This document shows, one piece after another, positions 7,264 through 14,891 of a stretch of 64,000 nt of DNA (position 1 is its first letter; each line of letters begins with the position of its first letter). The translations under genes were made by a program, and so were the position numbers. The notes beneath the pieces are model-generated. The model was not told the origin of the DNA, did no database searches, and saw nothing but the letters and a program-made list of their open reading frames with translations. Source of the stretch: Streptomyces curacoi (GTDB lineage: Bacteria > Actinomycetota > Actinomycetes > Streptomycetales > Streptomycetaceae); NCBI RefSeq assembly GCF_001513975.1, contig NZ_KQ947990.1, positions 56,095-120,094 on the forward strand, read 5' to 3'.

Positions 7264-7887
7264 ATGAGCACACCGAGTACCGGGCAGCCGCCTGGGGCTG
7301 TCGTGTTGACCAACGCGGGCCAGCCGGCGAATCTCCGGCCGCCCACACAGCGCACCGCCGACGATCCGGGCCCGGGTGCGGATCCCCGGCTGCCCATGGA
7401 GCCGCCCGAGGAGGATCTGACCGTACTCAGTCTGCCCGAGCTGCGCACCCTGCGCCGGGACGCGCAGCGCGACGAGGCGGACCTGAGTTATCTACGACGG
7501 CTGCTGCAGGGGCGGATCGACATCCTGCGGGCGGAGCTGGCGCGGCGCTCGCCGGCGGGGGCGGCGTCCGTCGTGGAGCGCCTCTCGGAGATCCTGACGG
7601 ACGCCCCGGCCCGGCACCGCTCCTCGGCCCGCCATGTGACGCTGGGGACCCCGCAGAGCGAGGAGTACCGGCGGCTGGCCGCGGAGATGCTCGCCGAGGT
7701 GGAGCTGTCGGATCTGCAGGCGCGTACGGACGTCGAGCTGAACACCGCGATGGGCCGGCTCGTGCAGCACGAGCAGCAGGTGTCGCGGCGCCGCCAGCGG
7801 TTGCAGCGGACCGCCGACGACTGCAGCGCGGAGATCGCGCGGCGGTACCGGGACGGTGAGGCGCAGGTGGACGACCTGCTCACGTAG
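7264..7887 (+). CDS. rsiG: RsiG, c-di-GMP-dependent anti-sigma factor of WhiG
   Basis: The 207-aa protein has a disordered N terminus (1-50) and two long helices forming an antiparallel coiled coil. Each helix has one perfect copy of the RsiG c-di-GMP motif E(X)3S(X)2R(X)3Q(X)3D: E71-S75-R78-Q82-D86 and E170-S174-R177-Q181-D185. In Streptomyces, RsiG loaded with two intercalated c-di-GMP molecules binds sigma WhiG and delays sporulation (published family work). The start ATG 7264 follows GGTAGAGGC. A GNAT gene follows 99 bp downstream. Both motifs are fully intact, so this should be a functional switch. Confidence 0.93.
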   Translation: MSTPSTGQPPGAVVLTNAGQPANLRPPTQRTADDPGPGADPRLPMEPPEEDLTVLSLPELRTLRRDAQRDEADLSYLRRLLQGRIDILRAELARRSPAGAASVVERLSEILTDAPARHRSSARHVTLGTPQSEEYRRLAAEMLAEVELSDLQARTDVELNTAMGRLVQHEQQVSRRRQRLQRTADDCSAEIARRYRDGEAQVDDLLT

Positions 7888-7986
7888 CACAGGCCGCGGC
7901 AAACCTTGTCCACAGGCTGTGGACGGCGGGGCGGGGGCGGGGAAAACCCGGCGACACCCCCGCGCCCGCCCACCTACCGTGGCCCC

Positions 7987-9246
7987 ATGAGCCGTCCCGA
8001 ACCCCATATCGACGTCCGCCCGATCACCGAGGCTGACATCCCCGACTGGTCCCGGGCCCTGAACACCGGCTTCCTGCGCACCCCGCACGTCTCCGAGCGG
8101 GAGATCGCCGACCGGAGCTCCTACATCGACCCGGCCCGCACCCTCGGCGCCTTCGACGCCGGCCGCTGTGTCGCCACCTTCCGGTCCTTCCCGCAGGAGA
8201 TCACCGCCGTCGGCGGCGCCGCCGTCCCCGCCGACGCCATCTCGAACGTCACCGTCACCCCCACCCACCGCCGCCGCGGCCTGCTCACCCGGATGATGGC
8301 CCACGACCTGGCGGCCGCGAAGGACCGCGGGGACGTCGTGGCGACCCTGATCGCCGCCGAGTACCCGATCTACGGCCGCTACGGCTTCGGCCCCGCGACC
8401 TGGATGTCCCAGTGGACCGTCGACGTCCCCCGCACCGGCCTCGACGCGAGGTGGGCCGGGCCCGAGGACGGCGGCCGGATCGACCTCGTGGACGGGGCGG
8501 ACGCAGGCAAGATCGGCCCGGAGCTGCATGAGCGGGTGCGGCGCGCCCAGCCGGGTGCCGTCAGCCGGGACGAGCGCTGGTGGCAGGTCAAGACGGGGGT
8601 GCTGCGCCTGGACAGGGAACCGTGGACGGATCCCTTCTTCGCCGTGTACCGCTCGCCCGGCGGCGAGGTCGAGGGACTGGTGTCGTACACGGCGGACGAC
8701 CACTGGGGCGACGGCAAGCAGCCGTTGAACACGGCGAGCGTCCAGTGGCTGATCGCGGCGACACCGGCCGCCGAGCGCGCCCTGTGGCGCTACCTCTGCT
8801 CGATCGACTGGATCACGACGGTGAAGAGCGGCTGGCGGGCCCCCGACGACCTGCTGCCCTTCTGCCTCCCCGACCCGCGGGCCGCCCGGATCACCACGCT
8901 GACGGACTGGCTGTGGGTGCGGATCCTGGATGTCGTACGGGCTCTTCAGGCGCGGACGTACGAGGGGCAGGGCTCGCTGGTGTTCGAGGTCGTCGACGGG
9001 GGCGGGCTGACCGGCGGGCGGTACCGGCTGGAGGCGTCGGCGGACGGGGCGTCCTGTACGCCGACCACGGCATCCGCGGAACTCACCCTCGACGTCGCCG
9101 ACTTGGCCCGCCTCTGGCTCGGCGACGAGTCCGCCGTACGGCTCGCCGCGCTGGGGCACGTGCAAGAAGAACGAGCGGGCGCCGCCCGGGTGGCCGACGC
9201 CCTGCTGCGTACGTCCAGGCGGCCTTGGTGCCCGGACATCTTCTGA
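7987..9246 (+). CDS. Eis-like GNAT N-acetyltransferase
   Basis: This 419-aa protein has a GNAT domain (about 7-150) with the acetyl-CoA loop NVTVTPTHRRRGLLTRMM at about residues 84-101 and YPIYGRYGFGPAT, a second GNAT-like domain (about 160-290), and an SCP2/sterol-carrier-like C-terminal domain (about 300-419) ending in the conserved PWCPDIF, whose final carboxylate acts in catalysis in mycobacterial Eis. Eis-type enzymes acetylate amines such as aminoglycosides and lysine side chains; the substrate here is unknown. ATG 7987 is chosen because the conserved part starts there. Confidence 0.85.
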   Translation: MSRPEPHIDVRPITEADIPDWSRALNTGFLRTPHVSEREIADRSSYIDPARTLGAFDAGRCVATFRSFPQEITAVGGAAVPADAISNVTVTPTHRRRGLLTRMMAHDLAAAKDRGDVVATLIAAEYPIYGRYGFGPATWMSQWTVDVPRTGLDARWAGPEDGGRIDLVDGADAGKIGPELHERVRRAQPGAVSRDERWWQVKTGVLRLDREPWTDPFFAVYRSPGGEVEGLVSYTADDHWGDGKQPLNTASVQWLIAATPAAERALWRYLCSIDWITTVKSGWRAPDDLLPFCLPDPRAARITTLTDWLWVRILDVVRALQARTYEGQGSLVFEVVDGGGLTGGRYRLEASADGASCTPTTASAELTLDVADLARLWLGDESAVRLAALGHVQEERAGAARVADALLRTSRRPWCPDIF

Positions 9247-9288
9247 GGCTCCTCTCTGCCGGCGACAGGTCTGCTCATCCGTAGCGAG

Positions 9289-9400
9289 CTGTTCGGTTGT
9301 GCCTGTTCGGTTGTAGCTGTTCGGTTGTGGAGATGCGGTTGTGGCTGTGCGATGTCGTTGTTCAGTTGTCGCTGTTCAGTTGTGACTGTGCTGTTGGTGC
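9289..9400. repeat. Short T/G-rich repeat tract
   Basis: Variants of CTGTTCGGTTGT and CTGTTCAGTTGT recur at 12-24 bp intervals over about 110 bp. It is unusually T-rich for this chromosome and lies between the GNAT gene and the small membrane protein gene. No coding potential is seen. Confidence 0.65.
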
Positions 9401-9442
9401 AGACTGACCAGGCTCCCGGCTCCCCTCCGGAAGGGAGCCCGG

Positions 9443-9628
9443 TCAGCCGGACTGGGCGAGCAGCATCACGAGGATCACCGCTCCGATACCGCCGATCATG
9501 GTGTTCCTGGCCTTGATCCCCAGGGTCAGCGCAAGGAAGGCGATGAGGCCCATCGCGCCGTACCTCATCTGGAGGAGCTGCTCGAAGCCGATGGCCAGGG
9601 CGGCGACTGCGAGGTAGATGAGCGGCAT
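9443..9628 (-). CDS. 61-aa membrane protein, paralogue 1 of the GntR block
   Basis: The protein (MPLIYLAVAALAIGFEQLLQ, then MRYGAMGLIAFLALTLGIKA, then RNTMIGGIGAVILVMLLAQSG) has two hydrophobic helices around an EQLLQMRYG turn and a GIKARN loop. It is clearly paralogous to the 63-aa product at 10720-10911: both share EQ(L/F)L..RYG..GL.A..L...GIKARN...IGAV. The RBS GGAAGGACGG precedes its ATG. It is divergent from a GntR-type regulator with a 23-bp palindrome between them, so it is the probable regulatory target. No known family was recognised. Confidence 0.75.
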   Translation of the reverse strand: MPLIYLAVAALAIGFEQLLQMRYGAMGLIAFLALTLGIKARNTMIGGIGAVILVMLLAQSG

Positions 9629-9711
9629 GGGGTCCGTCCTTCCGAGCGGGCGGAGCGGGCCCCGCCGACATGAGGTGGTGATGCCAACCATCGGAAAGTT
9701 CAACCATGTTG

Positions 9712-9734
9712 AGTAAGTTGGCAACCAACTTACT
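9712..9734. promoter_or_regulatory. 23-bp perfect palindrome between membrane gene and GntR gene 1
   Basis: AGTAAGTTGG (9712-9721), CAA, CCAACTTACT (9725-9734): arms are perfectly complementary over 10 bp. It lies in the divergent intergenic region, 84 bp from one start and 84 bp from the other. This is the obvious operator candidate for the GntR-type product. Extra half-sites (CCAACCA, GGTTGC) flank it. Confidence 0.7.
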
Positions 9735-9805
9735 GCTGGTTGCTCCATCTTGGAAGTGTCCGGTAACCATCTTTCGGTTAACTGCCGTGAGATGGCGCAA
9801 AGTTG

Positions 9806-9811
9806 TAATCT
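9806..9811 (+). promoter_or_regulatory. Predicted -10 of GntR gene 1, leaderless
   Basis: TAATCT ends exactly 6 nt before the GTG start at 9818. The other two GntR genes of this block have a -10-like hexamer at the same distance. The -35 is weak. Confidence 0.45.
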
Positions 9812-9817
9812 TCCGAT

Positions 9818-10708
9818 GTGACCTCGGAAGGCGCCGCCCCCGACGGCGGCAGGAAAGGGACGCGCTCGCACCGCGAAGTGGCGGACGTGCTGCGCGACCG
9901 GATCAGGTCCGGCGAGCTGCGGCCAGGCGAACGCATGCCCACGCAGGCCAAGCTGGCGGACGAGTTCGGCGTGGAGCGCGGAGCCGTGCGGCAGGCCCTG
10001 CGCATCCTCCAGTCGGAGCGCCTGCTCACCAACGTGTCCAAGGGGGCGCCGGCGACCGTCGCCCCCGACCTCGGCAGGGCGCTGACCGGCCCGGGCGCCC
10101 CGCCCCAGCCCACCACGGTGGGCCTCGCCCCGCGCATCGCCGCGGCCTTCGCGGTCCCGCACGTCCGGATCGACGCCCTGTGCCTGACCTCGGTCTCCCT
10201 CACGCTCGCCATCGGGGAACCGCTCCGCCAGATCCACGCCGGACAGCTGAAACCGGCCAGCATCGACGTGCGCGTCCTGCTTCCCGGCCGTGACATCGAC
10301 CTCGCCTTCCCGGCGCCGGTGGACGCCTCGACCACCGACCGGGTGCACCGGCAGTGGCTGGCCCAGCGCAACGCCCAGGGGCAGGTGCTCCGGCACAACC
10401 TCCAGGTCCTGCGCAGCACGCACAACATCGACGTGCGCGTCTCCTTCCGCGCGCTGCCCTTCACTCCGCCGGTGAAGCTGTACCTCCTCAACGACGACGA
10501 GGCGCTCTTCGCGTTCTACGAGCTCGCCCGGCGCCAGGAGGAGGTCGACGACGAGAGCCTGGAGCTGTACACGACCAGCGGCCCCCAGTCCATGCTGTTC
10601 GCCTTCCGGCGCGGGGCCGAGCAGCGCGACACCTCGTTCGTGGAGCAGTCCCGCCTGTGGTTCGACGCGCTCTGGGAGACCATCACCACGGAACTGTTCC
10701 TGGGCTGA
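9818..10708 (+). CDS. GntR-type regulator 1 with uncharacterised C-terminal domain
   Basis: The 296-aa protein has an N-terminal GntR winged helix (about 15-80: EVADVLRDRIRSGELRPGE, then KLADEFGVERGAVRQALRIL) and a ~200-residue C-terminal domain that is not FCD, UTRA or aminotransferase. Its conserved segments are SIDVRVLLPGRDIDLAFPAP, RALPFTPPVKLYLLNDDEAL and FVEQSRLWFDALWETITTE. All are shared with the products at 11093-11968 and, more weakly, 12902-13783. The ligand is unknown. It is divergent from the 61-aa membrane protein gene. GTG 9818 fits a leaderless transcript. Confidence 0.8.
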   Translation: MTSEGAAPDGGRKGTRSHREVADVLRDRIRSGELRPGERMPTQAKLADEFGVERGAVRQALRILQSERLLTNVSKGAPATVAPDLGRALTGPGAPPQPTTVGLAPRIAAAFAVPHVRIDALCLTSVSLTLAIGEPLRQIHAGQLKPASIDVRVLLPGRDIDLAFPAPVDASTTDRVHRQWLAQRNAQGQVLRHNLQVLRSTHNIDVRVSFRALPFTPPVKLYLLNDDEALFAFYELARRQEEVDDESLELYTTSGPQSMLFAFRRGAEQRDTSFVEQSRLWFDALWETITTELFLG

Positions 10709-10719
10709 CCATGGCCGGG

Positions 10720-10911
10720 TCACAGCGCCGGCCGCGAGATCATCAGGGCGAGCGCGACCGCGCCGATGGCACTGCACGTCTGGTTGCGGGCCTTGATGCC
10801 GATGACGAGCAGCGCCAGTGCCGCCAGGCCCGGGACGCCGTACCTCCACCGCAGGAACTGCTCGACCGTGAGGACGAGGGTGTCGGCGGCTGGTGCGAGG
10901 AGCTTGTTCAC
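10720..10911 (-). CDS. 63-aa membrane protein, paralogue 2 of the GntR block
   Basis: A GTG start with AAGGAGA 8 nt upstream opens MNKLLAPAADTLVLTVEQFL, then RWRYGVPGLAALALLVIGIK, then ARNQTCSAIGAVALALMISRPAL. Two predicted transmembrane helices flank the same RYG..GL and GIKARN motifs as the 61-aa paralogue. It ends 12 bp from the convergent end of GntR gene 1 and is divergent from GntR gene 2, with a palindrome between. The [membrane protein - operator - GntR] unit has therefore been duplicated whole. Confidence 0.75.
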   Translation of the reverse strand: MNKLLAPAADTLVLTVEQFLRWRYGVPGLAALALLVIGIKARNQTCSAIGAVALALMISRPAL

Positions 10912-10990
10912 GGCGGTGTCTCCTTGGGGCGGGAAGGGAGGCGTCCTCCTTCGACGGCAAGTGCGCTGATATCTCAGCCGAGTTGGTTGA

Positions 10991-11005
10991 AGTTGGCGAC
11001 CAACT
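10991..11005. promoter_or_regulatory. Palindrome between membrane gene and GntR gene 2
   Basis: AGTTGG-CGA-CCAACT has the same core (AGTTGG/CCAACT with a 3-bp spacer) as the 23-bp palindrome at 9712-9734. Additional half-sites GTTGG and CCAACTT lie within 30 bp on either side. It is a candidate operator shared by the two paralogous regulators. Confidence 0.65.
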
Positions 11006-11080
11006 CTGGTTAGTTCCTACCAACTTGGCGGGTACTCCTAAACGACTCCCGCGCAACTCCCGCAAAGTGGGAGGAGGCCG

Positions 11081-11086
11081 TAGCGT
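11081..11086 (+). promoter_or_regulatory. Predicted -10 of GntR gene 2, leaderless
   Basis: TAGCGT ends 6 nt before GTG 11093. This identical spacing in three related genes is used to choose GTG 11093 as the start over TTG 11087, although TTG 11087 has GGGAGGAGG 9 nt ahead. Confidence 0.4.
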
Positions 11087-11092
11087 TTGCTC

Positions 11093-11968
11093 GTGGCCGA
11101 GGAGAACGTGGCAGTGAACGGCAGCAGAAGACTCTCGCCCCAGGACATCGCCGACGTCCTGCGGGAACGGATCCGTGCCGGACAGCTCAAGGCCGGAGAC
11201 CGCCTGCCCACCCAGGCCGAGCTCGCCGGGGAGTTCGGTGTGGAACGCGGCGCCGTACGGCAGGCCCTGCGCGCGCTCCATGAGGACGGTCTGCTCAGCA
11301 ATGTGAGCAAGGGCAGCCCGCCACGCATCGCCGAGCCGTCCCCGGTGCGCGAAGGACCCCAGCCGGCGACGGTGGGCCTCGCGCCACGGCTGGCGGCGGC
11401 CTTCGCCGCCCCGCGCGTACGGATCGCCGCGGTGTGCCTGACGGCCGAGACGCTCATGCTGGCTCTGGCTGAACCGGTGCGTCTGATCCACGAGGGCAGC
11501 ATCCGCCCCGAGTCGATCGACGTCCGCATCCTGCTGCCGAGCCGGAGGATCAACCTGGCCTTCCCGGTCCCGGTCGAGGGCCCCGACGCCGAGGACGACG
11601 CGGTCCACCAGCGCTGGCTGGCCCAGCGCAACGCCCAGGGGCGCGTGCTCCGGCACAACCTGCAGGCCCTGCGCAGCACGCACGACATCGACGTGAAGGT
11701 CGCCTTCCGCGCCCTGCCCTTCACCCCGCCGATGAAGCTGTACCTCCTCAACGACACCGAGGCACTGATCGCGCACTACATGATCACGCGCCGCGAGGAG
11801 CCCTTGGACGACGGCACGCTGGACATGTACGACGCCCTCGGCACCGCGTCCCTGCTCTTCTCCTTCGAGAAGGCGGCCGGGCCGCGCGACGCGGCGTTCG
11901 TGGAGCAGTCCCGCCTGTGGTTCGACGCCCTCTGGGAGACCATCACCACCGATCTGACGCTCACGTGA
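11093..11968 (+). CDS. GntR-type regulator 2, paralogue of regulator 1
   Basis: The 291-aa protein has a GntR winged helix (DIADVLRERIRAGQLKAGD, then ELAGEFGVERGAVRQALRAL) and the same novel C-terminal domain as regulator 1, including SIDVRILLPSRRINLAFPVP, RALPFTPPMKLYLLNDTEAL and the near-identical tail FVEQSRLWFDALWETITTD. DNA identity is also high over that tail (compare 10637-10690 with 11897-11950), so the duplication is fairly recent or homogenised. It is divergent from the 63-aa membrane protein and followed 36 bp on by a HAD phosphatase gene. An alternative start is TTG 11087. Confidence 0.8.
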   Translation: MAEENVAVNGSRRLSPQDIADVLRERIRAGQLKAGDRLPTQAELAGEFGVERGAVRQALRALHEDGLLSNVSKGSPPRIAEPSPVREGPQPATVGLAPRLAAAFAAPRVRIAAVCLTAETLMLALAEPVRLIHEGSIRPESIDVRILLPSRRINLAFPVPVEGPDAEDDAVHQRWLAQRNAQGRVLRHNLQALRSTHDIDVKVAFRALPFTPPMKLYLLNDTEALIAHYMITRREEPLDDGTLDMYDALGTASLLFSFEKAAGPRDAAFVEQSRLWFDALWETITTDLTLT

Positions 11969-12004
11969 CCTCGGCGGCCGCCCGGTGTGGCGCAGACTGA
12001 ACCG

Positions 12005-12706
12005 GTGACCTCGTACACGGAGAACCTCCAGGACCTGATCACCCGCACCCGGTTCGTGCTCTGGGACTTCGACGGCCCGATCTGCCGCCTCTTCGCCGGC
12101 CACAAGGCGGACTTCGTGGCCACCGAACTCGTGCGCTGGCTCGACGGGTCCGGGTGGCGGCACGTGCTGACCCACGAGGAGCGGCAGCTGACCGACCCGT
12201 ATGAGGTGCTGCGGGCCGTCGCTCGCCGGCACCCGGGCAGTGACCTGGTGGCTGAGCTGGAGGCGCGGCTCACCCGGGAAGAGCTGCGGGCGGCCTCGTC
12301 CGCCTGGCCGACCGCCCACGCCGACCGCCTCGTCCGGGCATGGGCGGCGAGGGGCGCGCGCCTGGCGGTCACCACGAACAACTCGCCTGCGGCTGCCCGC
12401 ACGTACTTGCGCCAACGGGGGCTGGAAAGCTGCTTCGGCCCGCACATCTACGGGCGCGTCCAGGACCCTGGCCTCCTCAAGCCGCATCCGCACTCGCTCC
12501 GGCAAGCGCTGGCCGCGCTCGGCGCGGACCCGTCGGACGCACTGATGGTCGGCGACGGGCCCTCGGACCTCCTGGCCGCACAGCGGGCCGGCGTCGCCTT
12601 CATCGGATACGCGCGCAACGACAGGAAGGAGAAGCTGCTGCGGGAGGCGGAGGCCCAGCACATCGTGCTCTCCCTGAGTGAGGTGCTGCGGGAACTCGGC
12701 GGCTGA
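12005..12706 (+). CDS. HAD-superfamily phosphatase 1
   Basis: The 233-aa protein has HAD motif I as VLWDFDGPICRLF, motif II in LAVTTNNSPAA, motif III Lys in DPGLLKPHP and motif IV MVGDGPSDLLAA, so all catalytic residues are present. The cap (about 25-110) is alpha-helical, phosphoglycolate-phosphatase-like. It is paralogous to the product at 14072-14845. GTG 12005 is chosen because a CAGACT hexamer ends 6 nt before it, as for the GntR genes; GTG 11987 is the alternative. It follows GntR gene 2 by 36 bp. The substrate is unknown. Confidence 0.82.
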   Translation: MTSYTENLQDLITRTRFVLWDFDGPICRLFAGHKADFVATELVRWLDGSGWRHVLTHEERQLTDPYEVLRAVARRHPGSDLVAELEARLTREELRAASSAWPTAHADRLVRAWAARGARLAVTTNNSPAAARTYLRQRGLESCFGPHIYGRVQDPGLLKPHPHSLRQALAALGADPSDALMVGDGPSDLLAAQRAGVAFIGYARNDRKEKLLREAEAQHIVLSLSEVLRELGG

Positions 12707-12776
12707 GCGGCCCTCAGCCAAGAAGGCTGTCACGGTCACCACCTCTTTCACCCTCACCCGTCCTACAACTTTCCGT

Positions 12777-12840
12777 CCAATTGGCTTGCTTGCCTGACGG
12801 GTTACTGCCCAACTGGACTGATCGCTTAACTTCCAGTCCA
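12777..12840. promoter_or_regulatory. Operator candidates upstream of GntR gene 3
   Basis: CCAATTGG (12777-12784) is an 8-bp palindrome. TGGACT (12814-12819) and AGTCCA (12835-12840) form an inverted repeat with a 15-bp spacer and extend into CCAACTGGACT and AGTCCAATCGG. The sites resemble but differ from those of GntR genes 1 and 2. Confidence 0.45.
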
Positions 12841-12889
12841 ATCGGGTCGGTTGTCTGCTGGATGTGGGTCGGTTTCGGACTGAAAGGGG

Positions 12890-12895
12890 TACGAT
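12890..12895 (+). promoter_or_regulatory. Predicted -10 of GntR gene 3, leaderless
   Basis: TACGAT ends 6 nt before GTG 12902, the same geometry as in the other two GntR genes. Confidence 0.5.
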
Positions 12896-12901
12896 CCCGG
12901 C

Positions 12902-13783
12902 GTGAACCAGGACCGGATCGGAGACGGAGGCGGCGCCGAGTTCGAGCGTGTCATGGGGGAACTGCTGAACCGCATGGCCAACGGGACGTACGCGCTCAAG
13001 GCGCGGCTGCCGGCCCAACGCGAACTGGCGGCACAGTTCGGCGTGTCCCGGGACACCGTGCAGCGAGTGCTGCGGCAGCTGGCCAACGAGGGCTGGATCG
13101 AGACGCGGCAGGGCAGCGGCTCCAGGGTGATCAGCAGGGTGATCAAGCCGCAGCCGCCCATATCGTCCCCCACGGGACCAGGCGTGACGCTGAACAGGCT
13201 GATGGACGCGGCCTTCGAGAAGCCCGAGGTCACCCTTGACGTCTTCACGCTCACCTCGGAGTCGCTGTCGAAGCAGGTCCAGCGGCAGAAGGAGCGGATT
13301 CTCCGTGCGGAGTGCCCCGCCCCGCAGCGCATCGATCTGCGCATGCTGCTGCCCGACGAGGATCTGACGGACTGGCTCTATCCGGTGGCCGTCGTGGACG
13401 CCGAGACGACGGCGGTGCGCAGGCGCCTGCTCAAGACCACCCACCGCCACACCGACACGATCAAGGACGAGCTGTTCGGTCTCAGGGCGGATGGCCGGGT
13501 GCCGTCCGTGGACATCAAGATCCGGCATGTGAGGGTCACGCCGCAGTTCAAGCTGTACCTGGTCAACGGCTCGGAGATGCTGCTCGCGCCGTATCTGCCG
13601 GTCGAGCGTCGTGTCGTCCTGATCGACGAGGACAACAAGGAGGTGGACGCGATCGACTCGGACGGCTCCGGGGCCACCTACACCCACGAGGTCAAGGATG
13701 ACGATCCGCGGTCGCAGGCCTCCGTGACGGTGGACAGCTGGCAGGACTGGTTCAACGAGACGTGGAAGCTCCTCGCCACCTGA
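12902..13783 (+). CDS. GntR-type regulator 3, divergent member
   Basis: The 293-aa protein has a GntR winged helix (about 8-75: RLPAQRELAAQFGVSRDTVQ, then RVLRQLANEGWIETRQGSGS) and a C-terminal domain related to regulators 1 and 2 (QRIDLRMLLPDEDL, then VTPQFKLYLVNGSEMLLAPY, ending DSWQDWFNETWKLL). It lacks a divergent small membrane protein; HAD gene 1 lies upstream on the same strand and HAD gene 2 follows 288 bp downstream. Ligand and targets are unknown. Confidence 0.8.
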   Translation: MNQDRIGDGGGAEFERVMGELLNRMANGTYALKARLPAQRELAAQFGVSRDTVQRVLRQLANEGWIETRQGSGSRVISRVIKPQPPISSPTGPGVTLNRLMDAAFEKPEVTLDVFTLTSESLSKQVQRQKERILRAECPAPQRIDLRMLLPDEDLTDWLYPVAVVDAETTAVRRRLLKTTHRHTDTIKDELFGLRADGRVPSVDIKIRHVRVTPQFKLYLVNGSEMLLAPYLPVERRVVLIDEDNKEVDAIDSDGSGATYTHEVKDDDPRSQASVTVDSWQDWFNETWKLLAT

Positions 13784-14071
13784 ACTCGGGCGGGTGACGG
13801 GCTGACACGGGAGCAGTGCATACGCGCTCATCCGGTTGCTGAGCGCCGTAGCCCCGTGAGCTGTCCACGTGTCCGGACTTCGAACTCGCGCGGTCGGTGT
13901 ACCCCGGCGTGCTGCGTGCCGCCTTCCGGCGCTGTGGCAGTGGCACGCGTCGGACGACCGAGTTGCGCTCGTGGGAGGGCGCGGAAAGGGAGTGTGTGGA
14001 TGGGACGACTCGCGCGGGCGCAGGCGCCGGGCGATCCCGGGAGTCGGAATGCCGAACGGGATGATCGCCAC

Positions 14072-14845
14072 ATGGCTGCTGACCGGGATGACTGCGCTGC
14101 CGCGGTGGCCGCCGCGCAGGCGCTCCTGGAGTGGGCGTCCGGTGTGCTGTTCGACTTCGACGGTCCGGTCTGCCGGCTGTTTCCCCGGGACTCCTCCCGG
14201 CCGCTGGCCGACGAACTCCGCCGCCTGGTGACGGCCTTCGGCCTCGATGACGTCCTGACGGGCGACGAGCGGACCGGGAAGGATCCGCACCTGGTGCTGC
14301 GTGCCGTACACCGGGCGGCGGCGCGGTCGGCCGTCCGGCGGCGCTTCGCGGACGTGGACTTCGCGCGGCTGGTCGGAGTGCTGGAGGCGACGGTGACCGA
14401 GGGCGAGCTCGCGGCGGTGCGGGTCGCCTGGCCCACCCCGGACGCGGACGCGTTCATCGGCTCTCTGGCCGACCGCGGGCTGAGCCTCGCCGTCGTGACC
14501 AACAACTCGCCGCGCGCCGTGGAGCGCTATCTCGGCGAGCGCGGCCTGGAAGGGCGCTTCAAGGCGATCCACGGCCGTACCGCCGACCCCGGCCTGATGA
14601 AGCCGCATCCCGACGTCGTCCGGCGGGCCCTGGCCGGCCTGGGGCTGCCGCCGCAGGACGCGGTGATGATCGGGGACACGCCGACGGATCTCGAAGCCGC
14701 GCTGGAAGCGGGTGTGGGATTCATCGGGTACGGCAGGAACGAGGCCAAGCGGAAGCTGTTGCGGGACGCCGGGGCGAAGGTCGTGCTGGGCGCGTACGCT
14801 CCGTTGACCGAGGGAACGGGGGGCCTGAACGCGAGCTTTCGCTGA
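14072..14845 (+). CDS. HAD-superfamily phosphatase 2, paralogue of HAD 1
   Basis: The 257-aa protein has motif I VLFDFDGPVCRLF, motif II SLAVVTNNSPRA, Lys in DPGLMKPHPDVV and motif IV MIGDTPTDLEAA. FIGYGRNEAKRKLL near the end matches FIGYARNDRKEKLL of HAD 1. ATG 14072 is preferred; longer in-frame extension to 13856 has no homology to HAD 1. The preceding 288 bp (13784-14071) contains no convincing gene. The linked regulator is GntR 3, so GntR-HAD pairing recurs twice in this block. Confidence 0.8.
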   Translation: MAADRDDCAAAVAAAQALLEWASGVLFDFDGPVCRLFPRDSSRPLADELRRLVTAFGLDDVLTGDERTGKDPHLVLRAVHRAAARSAVRRRFADVDFARLVGVLEATVTEGELAAVRVAWPTPDADAFIGSLADRGLSLAVVTNNSPRAVERYLGERGLEGRFKAIHGRTADPGLMKPHPDVVRRALAGLGLPPQDAVMIGDTPTDLEAALEAGVGFIGYGRNEAKRKLLRDAGAKVVLGAYAPLTEGTGGLNASFR

Positions 14846-14891
14846 TCCTGGGTGCGGTGGCCGCGCGAACGGTATGCGTAGGCTCGCCTCC

